Origin: Vibrio pomeroyi
Lineage (GTDB): Bacteria > Pseudomonadota > Gammaproteobacteria > Enterobacterales > Vibrionaceae
NCBI RefSeq assembly: GCF_024347595.1
Contig: NZ_AP025506.1
Location: 3,472,001 to 3,536,000 of the forward strand
Reading direction: 5' to 3'
DNA: 64,000 nt
The translations under genes were made by a program, and so were the position numbers. This document shows positions 18,418 to 25,752 of this stretch, piece by piece. Within the stretch, counting starts at the first letter, position 1. Each line of letters starts with the position of its first letter. Below the pieces are notes generated by a model. The model did no database searches. It was not told the origin of the DNA and saw nothing but the letters and a program-made list of their open reading frames with translations.

Positions 18418-19038
18418 CTAAATAGTAATAGAGGCGACGATGAGTGCGTGTGCGAGAAAGTAACTGCCCGTTACCCAAAAGTAAGCGCCCTTGATTGGGC
18501 TGCGGTAACTGTTTAGCGCATAAGCTAAGGCCGAAAGGAGCAGCACGCTACAGCCAGCAAAACCGACCGCGTGTGATAACTGAGGATCCAGCAGCCAAAC
18601 CTCACCAGAAGCCCATGCTAACTGAATAAGCACAATGCCCATGATGACCACAGGAAAGACGAGTTTGTCTAAGCGTGGCAGCAGCAAAAAGAAAGCAACA
18701 ATGCAGGCCGCTAATAACAGCGCGAACAACCACCAAACCATTTCTCCTGATAGTTGTAACCAAAAAGCTTTGCTGTAACAGAGTTGAGCTACTAAGAAGC
18801 AGACAAAATGCAGAGGACGTTTTTGAGTGAGTGTATGAAGCACATCTGCGATCGCAGAGATAGCCAACCCCGCGACTATCCAATAGGTAAAGTCAGCCAC
18901 AACCGACTGAGTTAAAGCAATAGTCGCTAATAATACAAAGGTAAATACTTTATACGACAAGGCCTGACCGATATGTCCATGTTTCGTTCCTGCTATTGCT
19001 CCGATACCAGATAAGGAAACCGCTAACCAACTCCACAT
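18418..19038 (-). CDS. YhhN-family lysoplasmalogenase-like membrane protein
   Basis: 206 aa and about eight hydrophobic segments. YhhN proteins are related to TMEM86B lysoplasmalogenase, which hydrolyses vinyl-ether lysophospholipids; bacterial substrates are mostly unproven. Supporting sequence is GLAISAIADVLHTLTQKR and the ending AYFWVTGSYFLAHALIV. It is in the same neighbourhood as yhhL and yhhM homologues, as in E. coli. Confidence 0.82.
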   Translation of the reverse strand: MWSWLAVSLSGIGAIAGTKHGHIGQALSYKVFTFVLLATIALTQSVVADFTYWIVAGLAISAIADVLHTLTQKRPLHFVCFLVAQLCYSKAFWLQLSGEMVWWLFALLLAACIVAFFLLLPRLDKLVFPVVIMGIVLIQLAWASGEVWLLDPQLSHAVGFAGCSVLLLSALAYALNSYRSPIKGAYFWVTGSYFLAHALIVASITI

Positions 19039-19187
19039 ACCACTTGCCCTATTGCTTTAAATCGTCGCCAGTCTAGGCACACGAGTGTTGATGTAAAGCC
19101 TAAGCCTTTCAAAATTGGATCTTGATTACGCTTCCACTAAAAAGAGCCTCTTTCGGTTGAAGCCATGACAATTACGCGGAGATAACG

Positions 19188-19280
19188 ATGATTCGTTTAA
19201 AACTAGAGCGATTCTTCGTTAAACCCATCGAAAAGCACCTTACAGCGTCCAGCTTTTCATTTTGGTCATTTCTAACCTAG
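19188..19280 (+). CDS. Possible 30-aa small ORF
   Basis: ATG with GGAG six bases upstream; basic N-terminal half (RLKLERFFVKPIEKH) and aromatic tail SFSFWSFLT. No promoter or terminator was recognised, and it lies just before an A-rich tract. It may be chance. Confidence 0.2.
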   Translation: MIRLKLERFFVKPIEKHLTASSFSFWSFLT

Positions 19281-19755
19281 CCAAATCGCAAAAATCCATC
19301 AAAAACAGCCAAAAATCACACTTTAAAATTAGAAAAACCAACATTAAAAACCAATAAATACATAAACTTAAATATTAAAAATGAAAATTAAAAAGGAATT
19401 AAAAACCTCAAACATATCTAGCTTTGTAAAGTAAGTAACTTGCGTTAATTCAGCTCCTTTTTGTCAGAATTTTCCTAGCTCCTTGTCAAATCAGCCACCA
19501 AAAGCAAGACAAAAATGCACAAACAAAACCAAATCTAACCCAGAAGCCACCAGCCCCCATTAATACAGTTTAACAACCTTTAACAATATAAATTACACAT
19601 AACAACCATTATAAAACAGCAACTTAAATCAAATAAGGACAAACATGAATCACAACGAACAAAATAAGAACACACCAAAAAACACAGTTAAACACCCCCA
19701 AACAAGCCAATATCCAATAGTTTTCTACCACTTTTAAGGCTTTCGAAAGTAATTC

Positions 19756-19784
19756 TTGATCTAATCCTATAAGTGGGCTATTCT
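19756..19784 (+). promoter_or_regulatory. Candidate promoter of the 26-codon ORF
   Basis: -35 TTGATC (19756-19761), 17-bp spacer, -10 TATTCT (19779-19784), giving a leader of about 35 nt to the ATG at 19826. Confidence 0.5.
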
Positions 19785-19825
19785 TTAAAACATAGCGAGA
19801 GACAACCAAATTTAGGAGTAGTGTT

Positions 19826-19906
19826 ATGATTTCATCTTCGCAAAGACAAGGACTTGTAATGATCGCGGTAGTTGTAGGTCTAATGACACTACCGATGATG
19901 TACTAA
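19826..19906 (+). CDS. 26-aa hydrophobic small protein, unrecognised
   Basis: ATG at 19826, SD AGGAG 8 nt upstream, stop TAA at 19904-19906. The product starts MISSSQRQ, followed by a hydrophobic run GLVMIAVVVGLMTLPMMY, long enough for one short membrane helix with a polar N-terminus. It has a candidate promoter about 40 bp upstream and a strong terminator 13 bp downstream, so it forms a self-contained transcription unit of about 160 nt. The transcript could instead be a small RNA. I do not recognise a family. Confidence 0.55.
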   Translation: MISSSQRQGLVMIAVVVGLMTLPMMY

Positions 19907-19918
19907 GCAAGTTACAAA

Positions 19919-19952
19919 TAAAAAAAGGGACGCCATGAGCGTCCCTTTTTTT
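19919..19952. terminator. Bidirectional terminator after the 26-codon ORF
   Basis: Stem AAAAAAGGGACGC/GCGTCCCTTTTTT, loop CATGA; it also serves the convergent DUF4145-like gene. Confidence 0.92.
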
Positions 19953-19963
19953 GTTCAAATTTT

Positions 19964-20338
19964 TCACTTCGAAAACAGATGCAGTGTTAACACATCCCAG
20001 TTCGCATAGTAGAAACCCGCTGCGGCTAAAGTCATTGCCATCATCAATAAGATCGCAACACGCCAGATAAAACGACCGCTTCGTGGAGTCAGCTCCTTCT
20101 CACAATCGTTACACATCATGATGAATTTATGCTGGTCTTCCAACTGAGCATCATGCTCATTCACTACCTTGTTACGACACGTTGCGATATAACGCAGCTT
20201 ACTTACCATATCGTGCGGTAGCCTTTCTTCACAGCTTGTCACAAGCTCGTGCAATCCTTCGCCTTCAGCGTGATATTGAAGTCTCAATAATTTTTCTATA
20301 TTGCGAGTTCTTGTCACCACTTTTTCAATGTCGGTCAT
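19964..20338 (-). CDS. DUF4145/HEPN-like protein with C-terminal membrane helix
   Basis: 124 aa from the ATG at 20338, which has GGAGG five bases upstream; the open frame extends six codons more without SD. The helical N-terminal part (ARN-binding HEPN-like feel: RNIEKLLRLQYHAEGEGLHE, LRYIATCRNKVVNEHD) resembles DUF4145, and the RNKVVNEH segment is like the RX4-6H motif of HEPN proteins. One membrane helix follows at about residues 90-112. Function unknown; HEPN assignment is tentative. It is probably anchored with its helical domain in the cytosol. Confidence 0.6.
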   Translation of the reverse strand: MTDIEKVVTRTRNIEKLLRLQYHAEGEGLHELVTSCEERLPHDMVSKLRYIATCRNKVVNEHDAQLEDQHKFIMMCNDCEKELTPRSGRFIWRVAILLMMAMTLAAAGFYYANWDVLTLHLFSK

Positions 20339-20581
20339 CTTGGCCTCCCACTCCACACTATAATTCTAGTCGAGCATTTCCTTATTCTTATACAAAATCA
20401 TCGCTATTTACGTGAGAAAGAGACAATAAATAACAATGCTTTATCCCAAACTGGCCATTAAATGTGATATCAGCCGAAAAATAATCAGCTTTGCTTACAG
20501 CAGTTCACGAATAGCGGCTTTAAACACATATCCCTATTGCCCGAAAGACTAGAATAACCATCACGACTACATGGAGGTTAT

Positions 20582-20911
20582 ATGCCTAACTCACTCTTTT
20601 TTGCCATCTTTGCACTCGCAGGTCTAGCGGCCTGGGGTTTTCTTGTTTTTTATCGAAAACATATGCAGGGCGAGAACGCACCAGAAAAGAAAGTGAACGT
20701 GACGGTATTAGATAAACAGTCCATCGACCTTCCTGACGCAGAACCCGGTCAAGAAGATCAAGAATACTGGATTTACGTTCAACGCGGTATGGTTGGTCCG
20801 AAACGAGAATTCCAAGTCGGAATCCACTATTTCCACGCACTTAATCCTGGTGATAAAGGAACCTTAACCTACCAAGGCGATAAGTTCTTACACTTTGCGT
20901 TGAAGCGCTAA
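20582..20911 (+). CDS. DUF2500 (YhhM-like) membrane-anchored protein
   Basis: 109 aa, SD GGAGG before the ATG. An N-terminal membrane helix (residues 4-25) is followed by a soluble domain with VNVTVLDKQSIDLPD, EYWIYVQRGMVGPKREFQVG and KGTLTYQGDKFLHF, which match DUF2500. Function unknown. The neighbourhood (yhhL, yhhN homologues nearby) matches E. coli. Probably exported side of the inner membrane. Confidence 0.75.
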   Translation: MPNSLFFAIFALAGLAAWGFLVFYRKHMQGENAPEKKVNVTVLDKQSIDLPDAEPGQEDQEYWIYVQRGMVGPKREFQVGIHYFHALNPGDKGTLTYQGDKFLHFALKR

Positions 20912-20982
20912 TCGTAAGCCGCTTCAACGATTCATAAAAACCGACCATCAGCGATAATAACTAATGGCCTTAGTATTAACGA

Positions 20983-21996
20983 CTAAGGCAATAACCAGCG
21001 CGTTTTCTCAGATTTAGAGACCATCCAGCTCATCCACAGCGCACCAGCACCACTGATCACAATCCACAATGGGATAACCCACGCAGGGTGCCCTTGGTAC
21101 CAACCAAACTCTTTCATCGGCCACAAGAAGATAGGATGCAGCAGGTAGATACCTAAGCTGTGCTTACTGATAAAGCCAACCACTTGGTTACCTTTCTCAG
21201 ATAATCCTTCTCCGTAGTAACGACACAGCATAAACACCATGCTAGCTGCTAATACGGTATTCAGCGTCTTGTATGATAACCAACGGCCAACCGTGTACTC
21301 CTCGGCGATTAGACTCGCATCAACCACCATATAAACGGTAGTTAACAACGCCAGCGCACCGAGTCCTGCGCTCACACCAACGGTGAACTTGTTAAGCGGC
21401 ACTTTCTTGTACAACAGGTAACCCAGTGGCAAGTAGCCAGTGTAAAGCCATAACTCATGACTCCATGGGCCATCGATTCTTAGTAAGAACAGCAACGTCG
21501 TGAACAACCACACCGCTGTGAAACCGTAAACAGCTTTGTCGCCATACTTTCTGACCATGATCTGTAAGAAAGGAATCACAAAGTAGAGCGGGATAAAGTA
21601 ATAGAAGAAACCTAGGTGGTAGTAGGTGTAGTGATGATAGCTATTGAGCAACACATCCCAACTGACATCGGCATCAAAACCCATCGCAGACCAACCCGAT
21701 AGGTAGGTATAGAAAAGCGACCAGACGATGAAAGGTATCAATACCTTACCTAGGCGTCGCTTGAGGTAGTACTTAGCATCAAATGGGCGCTGATCGCTTA
21801 GCATCAAGGCGCCGGTTATCAATATAAAGACAGGCACCGCCCAGCGGCTGAAGCCATTGACGGTGATTGCTGTTAACCATTCGCCGAAAGGAATCGTTCC
21901 TAGTTCGTTGCGATAAGGCGCCAAAACATGAATCGCGATAACCGCTACGGCCGCGACACATCGTGCTAAATCAAAAAAGAGAATTCGCTGCTTCAT
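20983..21996 (-). CDS. Acyltransferase-3 family membrane protein (WecH-like)
   Basis: 337 aa with about ten membrane helices. It has the family's N-terminal FFDLARCVAAVAVIAIHVLA with the catalytic-type Arg and His, later YYLKRRLGKVLIPFIVWSLF and the C-terminal KHSLGIYLLHPIFL motif. Such proteins O-acetylate surface polysaccharide sugars or enterobacterial common antigen (WecH). No polysaccharide genes lie nearby, so the acceptor is unknown. Confidence 0.85.
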   Translation of the reverse strand: MKQRILFFDLARCVAAVAVIAIHVLAPYRNELGTIPFGEWLTAITVNGFSRWAVPVFILITGALMLSDQRPFDAKYYLKRRLGKVLIPFIVWSLFYTYLSGWSAMGFDADVSWDVLLNSYHHYTYYHLGFFYYFIPLYFVIPFLQIMVRKYGDKAVYGFTAVWLFTTLLFLLRIDGPWSHELWLYTGYLPLGYLLYKKVPLNKFTVGVSAGLGALALLTTVYMVVDASLIAEEYTVGRWLSYKTLNTVLAASMVFMLCRYYGEGLSEKGNQVVGFISKHSLGIYLLHPIFLWPMKEFGWYQGHPAWVIPLWIVISGAGALWMSWMVSKSEKTRWLLP

Positions 21997-22036
21997 GTAA
22001 ATGCCTGATTAATATTCAATCATTCTACTATAGCAA

Positions 22037-22072
22037 TAAAAAAGCTGACCGGAATAAATACCAAGTCAGCTT
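22037..22072 (-). terminator. Terminator of the ars cluster
   Basis: On the minus strand, stem AAGCTGAC/GTCAGCTT with a 15-nt loop, then T6, about 80 bp beyond the arsJ stop. Confidence 0.75.
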
Positions 22073-22149
22073 ATTGTTAAAGGAGAAGCATATCGCGAAT
22101 TAATCTTATACGAATGAGCAGTTGCAACTTCCGCCCTTACGAATGAGGC

Positions 22150-23370
22150 CTATGCGGCAGATGTTTGCGGCACCTTAGGTAAACGCAAAGAGATCACCGT
22201 TGTGATTGCTAAGAATGCGAACGATACCCACAAACACGCAGACAAGCCGCCCATTTGGAATACTAAGCCTGACAAGATTGTGCCAATCAAGCGGCCCATT
22301 GCATTCGCCATGTAATAGAAGCCAACATCAAGCGATACACCATCGCCTTTCGCGTAGCTCACAATCAAGTATGAGTGAAGGGATGAGTTCACCGCGAAGA
22401 TGGCACCAAACACCATCAAACCACCAATGATTACTAACTCTGGTTGCCAACCTATTTGAACCGCATAAGCGATAGCGCCTGTCACGATAGCCAGAGCACC
22501 CGCCCATAATAAAGCCGCATGACCATCTGGAACCTTGCCTTGCGCCTTACCCGTAATCTTAGGTGCAATGCCCTGTACGAAGCCGTAAGCGATGGTCCAA
22601 GCCGCTAGGAAGCCACCCACCCATGAGTGGTCCCAACCAAATACGCTGCCCAGATAGATTGGCAGAGCAATCACAAACCACACGTCACGAGCACCAAACA
22701 GGAACATACGCGCCGCAGACAGGATGTTGATGGATTCAGATTTAGAGAAGATCTGTTTGAACTTAGGCTTGGTCTTCGCCTTACCCATGTCCGCTTCTAA
22801 GCTCAGCACACTGCCAATGAAGACCAAGGTCAGTACAGCGGCCATCGCAAGTACTGCATATTGGAAGCCAATCGTCGAAAGCAACAAACCACCAATAAAG
22901 AAACCCGCACCCTTAAGCGCATTCTTAGAGCCTGTCAGAATCGCAATCCACTTATACAGCGCACCTTGCTGTTCATCGGGTACCAAGGTTTTGATTGAGC
23001 TCTTGGCGCTCATCTTATTGAGATCTTTAGCGATACCAGACAGTGCCTGCGCCGCCATCACCCAAGGAATAGTCAACATGGCCGATGGTAATGCGAGCAT
23101 ACCCAAGGCGAAGACTTGCATACCTAAGCCGATATTCATGGTCTTATTGAGACCAAGACGCGCGCCCAACCAACCACCGATTAGGTTAGTCACCACACCA
23201 AAGAATTCATAGAAAAGGAACAGTGAGGCGATCTCTAACGAACTGTAGCCAAGGTCGTAGAAATACAGGACCACCAGCATACGAAGTGCACCATCAGTAA
23301 TGGTGAAATTCCAGTAGTTGAAAGTCACCAACATGTATTGGCGAACACTCTTACTTAGATTTGAAAACAT
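22150..23370 (-). CDS. arsJ: ArsJ, MFS exporter of 1-arseno-3-phosphoglycerate
   Basis: 406 aa, 12-helix major facilitator protein. It starts MFSNLSKSVRQYMLVTFNYW and carries FNYWNFTITDGALRMLVVLY, GGWLGARLGLNKTMNIGLG and ALSGIAKDLNKMSAKSSIK, which I recognise as the ArsJ subfamily. ArsJ works with a GAPDH encoded alongside, which makes 1-arseno-3-phosphoglycerate from arsenate; ArsJ exports it (established for Pseudomonas aeruginosa). Here it is the last gene of arsR-gapdh-phosphatase-arsJ. No arsenate reductase or arsenite pump is in the cluster. Confidence 0.9.
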   Translation of the reverse strand: MFSNLSKSVRQYMLVTFNYWNFTITDGALRMLVVLYFYDLGYSSLEIASLFLFYEFFGVVTNLIGGWLGARLGLNKTMNIGLGMQVFALGMLALPSAMLTIPWVMAAQALSGIAKDLNKMSAKSSIKTLVPDEQQGALYKWIAILTGSKNALKGAGFFIGGLLLSTIGFQYAVLAMAAVLTLVFIGSVLSLEADMGKAKTKPKFKQIFSKSESINILSAARMFLFGARDVWFVIALPIYLGSVFGWDHSWVGGFLAAWTIAYGFVQGIAPKITGKAQGKVPDGHAALLWAGALAIVTGAIAYAVQIGWQPELVIIGGLMVFGAIFAVNSSLHSYLIVSYAKGDGVSLDVGFYYMANAMGRLIGTILSGLVFQMGGLSACLWVSFAFLAITTVISLRLPKVPQTSAA

Positions 23371-23453
23371 AACGCTATCTCTGCAATCTAAACAAAAAGA
23401 GCTTTTAGATCATAGGTGTCCAAAAGCTCTAATTCTTACTTTCCACTTAACTT

Positions 23454-23593
23454 ATACTCAAAATAATTGGAGTTGCAGCTAGGCAACAAGCAAGTTCAGC
23501 CCTATGAGCATAGGTGTTCTATGTGATTAGGGCGGCCGGCGCTCCGGTGAACTTGCGCAGTTAACAACGCTGCAGGTTCAAGTATGAAGAGTT
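23454..23593. repeat. ERIC-like palindromic intergenic repeat, copy A
   Basis: About 140 bp between arsJ and the phosphatase gene. It has nested inverted repeats: ATACTCA near the left end with AAGTATGAAGAGT at the right, GGAGTTGCAGC with AACGCTGCAGG, AAGTTCA with TGAACTT, and a small CCTATGAGCATAGG hairpin. It closely matches copy B at 24114. The right end touches the phosphatase stop codon. Architecture resembles ERIC elements of enterobacteria and vibrios. Confidence 0.75.
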
Positions 23594-24083
23594 ACGCAGA
23601 AGCTACGCCGTTGATATACTCAACCTGAATAGGTTTAGTAAAAGCACCTGGACGAAGCGCCTGAACCTCTTGAACAACCTTGCTCAGATCCCAACTCTTC
23701 TCTAGCAGTAGGTGTGCAGCCAGTAAGCCAGTGCGGCCAGAACCGCCCATGCAGTGCATCGCTACCTTACCGCCGTTATCGACAACTTGGTGTAGCGCAG
23801 GGCTCGCGGCTTGCCATTTCGCAGCAAAATCAGCACCTGGTGCACAATCGTCTTCGATTTCGATTTGGAACCACTGCATGCCTAGTGCTTGCGCTTTCTC
23901 ACCTAGCTCAGAAACATTCTTGCTCGCCAGCTCTTCACTGTCTAAAGCCGTCACAATCGCTTCTACGCCTTGCGTTTTAAGTTGGGCTAGAGATGCATCT
24001 AGGTCAGCTTCCTTAGTGCCTGGGCACGGAGTAAGCACTAACGCACCAGTTTCTAAATCTAGTTGCCATGTTGGATGTGTCAT
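23592..24083 (-). CDS. Protein-tyrosine/dual-specificity-type phosphatase (CDKN3-like) in the ars cluster
   Basis: 163 aa from the ATG at 24083 (MTHPTWQLD); the longer frame to 24146 enters the repeat element and is not used. The active-site loop is HCMGGSGRTG, a CX5R(T) P-loop of the Cys-based phosphatase fold, with a likely general-acid Asp in IEIEDDCAPGADF. N-terminal LTPCPGTKEADLDASLAQLK resembles the CDKN3-type family. It lies between gapdh and arsJ in an arsenate-resistance cluster, so a role on an arsenylated metabolite or in arsenate handling is inferred. It is not a low-molecular-weight ArsC. Confidence 0.8.
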   Translation of the reverse strand: MTHPTWQLDLETGALVLTPCPGTKEADLDASLAQLKTQGVEAIVTALDSEELASKNVSELGEKAQALGMQWFQIEIEDDCAPGADFAAKWQAASPALHQVVDNGGKVAMHCMGGSGRTGLLAAHLLLEKSWDLSKVVQEVQALRPGAFTKPIQVEYINGVASA

Positions 24084-24113
24084 TATGTAATCTCTTAAAT
24101 TCTTATAGAACCA

Positions 24114-24269
24114 ATACTCAAAATAATTGGAGTTGCAGCTAGGCAACCTTTCCCTACAAAGGAATGAAGTTCAGCCCTATGAGCATAGGGGCTCTATGTG
24201 ATTAGGTCGGCCGGCGCTCCGGTGAACTTACGTAGTTAACAACGCTGCAGCTTCAAGTATGAAGAGTAT
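24114..24269. repeat. ERIC-like palindromic intergenic repeat, copy B
   Basis: About 156 bp between the phosphatase and gapdh genes, bounded by ATACTCA (24114) and GAGTAT (24264-24269), with the same nested inverted repeats as copy A plus about 16 extra bases after the first arm. Its last base is the first plus-strand base of the gapdh stop codon. Both copies lie in the same orientation. Confidence 0.78.
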
Positions 24270-25270
24270 TATGCCAAACCAACGGTACGTACTAGCTCTG
24301 CCGTACGTGTCGCGTAGCCCATCTCGTTGTCGTACCAAGCGTAGATCTTAACCATGCGCTTACCTACCAACATGGTTGATAGTGCATCTACGATAGTTGA
24401 GCGTTGGTCGCCTTTGTAATCGATAGAAACCAGTGGACGCTCTTCAAAGCCAAGAATACCTTTCAGCTCGTTCTCAGACGCTTCTTTCAGCATCGCGTTA
24501 ACTTCTTCTGCTGTTGTATCTTTCTTCACTTCGAAGATGATATCTGTCAGAGAAGCGTTCGCTAGTGGTACACGAACCGCGTGGCCGTTAATACGGTTTT
24601 CAAGCTCAGGGAAGATCTCAACAATCGCTTTAGCACTGCCCGTTGTTGTCGGGATAAGGCTCATGCCACATGCACGTGCACGACGTAGATCTTTATGTGG
24701 TGCATCTAGAATAGTTTGCGTGTTGGTTAGATCGTGAATCGTCGTGAAAGACGCATTCTCGATACCAAGCTTCTCGTTAATCACTTTAACCACTGGCGCG
24801 ATACAGTTTGTTGTACAAGACGCTGCGGTTACGATTTTGTGTACTGCTGGGTCGAAGATGTTGTCGTTCACACCAACAACGATGTTTGCGATGCCTTCTT
24901 CTTTCACTGGCGCCGACACCACAACACGCTTCACGCCCTGATCTAGGTATTTATTTAGGAAAGATGTCTTACGGTGAACACCTGTCGCTTCGATAACCAC
25001 ATCACAGCCAGACCAATCGATCGCATCGATGTCGCGCTCTTTGGTGGTTTTGATGCGTTGACCGTTGATGATCATCTCATCGCCTTCAACCGTAACTTCG
25101 TGGTTCCAACGACCTTGTACTGAATCGAACTCTAAAAGGTGCGCCAGTGTTGCAGTGTCGCCAGCAACATCATTAATTTGTACAAACTCTAGCTCAGCCC
25201 AATCGAATGCTGCGCGAAGTGCTAGACGGCCGATACGGCCAAAACCATTAATACCTACTTTAACTGTCAT
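24269..25270 (-). CDS. ArsJ-associated glyceraldehyde-3-phosphate dehydrogenase
   Basis: 333 aa. NAD-binding [17 protein letters not shown] at the N-terminus, catalytic Cys in [12 protein letters not shown], and [21 protein letters not shown]-like [11 protein letters not shown] near the end. In ars clusters with arsJ the enzyme uses arsenate in place of phosphate to yield 1-arseno-3-phosphoglycerate. The location directly after arsR makes this the likely role here rather than central glycolysis, although catalysis of the normal reaction is expected too. It is followed by repeat B. Confidence 0.92.
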   Translation of the reverse strand: MTVKVGINGFGRIGRLALRAAFDWAELEFVQINDVAGDTATLAHLLEFDSVQGRWNHEVTVEGDEMIINGQRIKTTKERDIDAIDWSGCDVVIEATGVHRKTSFLNKYLDQGVKRVVVSAPVKEEGIANIVVGVNDNIFDPAVHKIVTAASCTTNCIAPVVKVINEKLGIENASFTTIHDLTNTQTILDAPHKDLRRARACGMSLIPTTTGSAKAIVEIFPELENRINGHAVRVPLANASLTDIIFEVKKDTTAEEVNAMLKEASENELKGILGFEERPLVSIDYKGDQRSTIVDALSTMLVGKRMVKIYAWYDNEMGYATRTAELVRTVGLA

Positions 25271-25311
25271 CGTATGTTCTCTCAGCTAGTGGTGAATCTA
25301 AAAATATTCAA

Positions 25312-25653
25312 TTAAACGCAACATTGAGGGCGTGAAGCTATCGCTTCTAGGCGCTCAATGTCTTGTTGATATTCAGTTTTCAAACAGTTCGATGCGATAA
25401 GGTCATCAATTAACTTTAGCATCCAACCCGGTAAATCTTGTGACAGGCGGTAAAACACCCACTGCCCTTGGCGAATGTCAGTCAAAATGCCGTTTGAGCG
25501 TAACTGCGCAAGGTGGCGAGAAACCTTTGGCTGACTTTCTTGTAATGCCTGAGTCAACTCACCAACAGAAAGGCACTCTTGGCGCACAATCAACATTAAG
25601 CAACGCACTCGCGTTTCATCAGACAGTAATTTAAAAAATTGGTGAGGAAGCAT
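25312..25653 (-). CDS. arsR: ArsR/SmtB-family arsenic-responsive repressor
   Basis: 113 aa winged-helix protein: HTH in VGELTQALQESQPKVSRHLA followed by the wing RQGQWVFYRLS. Cys residues are at 18, 27, 90, 111 and 112. The classical E. coli ArsR CVC pair on the HTH is not intact (ECLSVGEL has one Cys), so the C-terminal Cys111-Cys112 pair may form the As(III) site. First gene of the ars cluster, with an AT-rich imperfect palindrome upstream as likely operator. The start lacks a good SD. Confidence 0.9.
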   Translation of the reverse strand: MLPHQFFKLLSDETRVRCLMLIVRQECLSVGELTQALQESQPKVSRHLAQLRSNGILTDIRQGQWVFYRLSQDLPGWMLKLIDDLIASNCLKTEYQQDIERLEAIASRPQCCV

Positions 25654-25664
25654 AACTACATACT

Positions 25665-25686
25665 CATATATGGATATGCGTATATG
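25665..25686. promoter_or_regulatory. Putative ArsR operator
   Basis: CATATATGGATATGCGTATATG is an imperfect palindrome (18 of 22 positions symmetric) just upstream of the arsR start, flanked by AACTACATA and TATGTTAGTT in inverted orientation. Its position suggests autoregulation. No binding data. Confidence 0.55.
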
Positions 25687-25694
25687 TTAGTTAT

Positions 25695-25722
25695 AAAAAA
25701 ACGCACGTCAAGGCGTGCGTTT
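25695..25722 (-). terminator. Terminator of the EAL-HDOD gene
   Basis: On the minus strand, stem AAACGCACG/CGTGCGTTT with loop CCTTGA followed by T7. Confidence 0.9.
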
Positions 25723-25752
25723 CAATTGTCATAAAAGTTTAACGAAAGGGAA

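Larger units (their letters stand above)
19039..19825. other. Long AT-rich intergenic region upstream of the 26-codon ORF
   Basis: This 787-bp region has no conventional gene. Bases 19290-19640 are very A-rich on the plus strand. Two tiny frames have plausible SDs: 19188-19280 (30 aa, GGAG six bases upstream, MIRLKLERFFVKPIEKHL at the start) and 19645-19737 (30 aa, AAGGA five bases upstream, MNHNEQNKNTPKNTVKHPQ at the start). Neither can be confirmed here. The A-rich tract could be a curved or H-NS-type bound region. Confidence 0.45.

Noticed and set aside
22150..25653. Horizontal acquisition of the ars cluster as a mobile island
   Set aside because: No tRNA target, integrase or flanking direct repeats; base composition looks like the surroundings. 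The two ERIC-like elements are not mobile elements with their own transposase.
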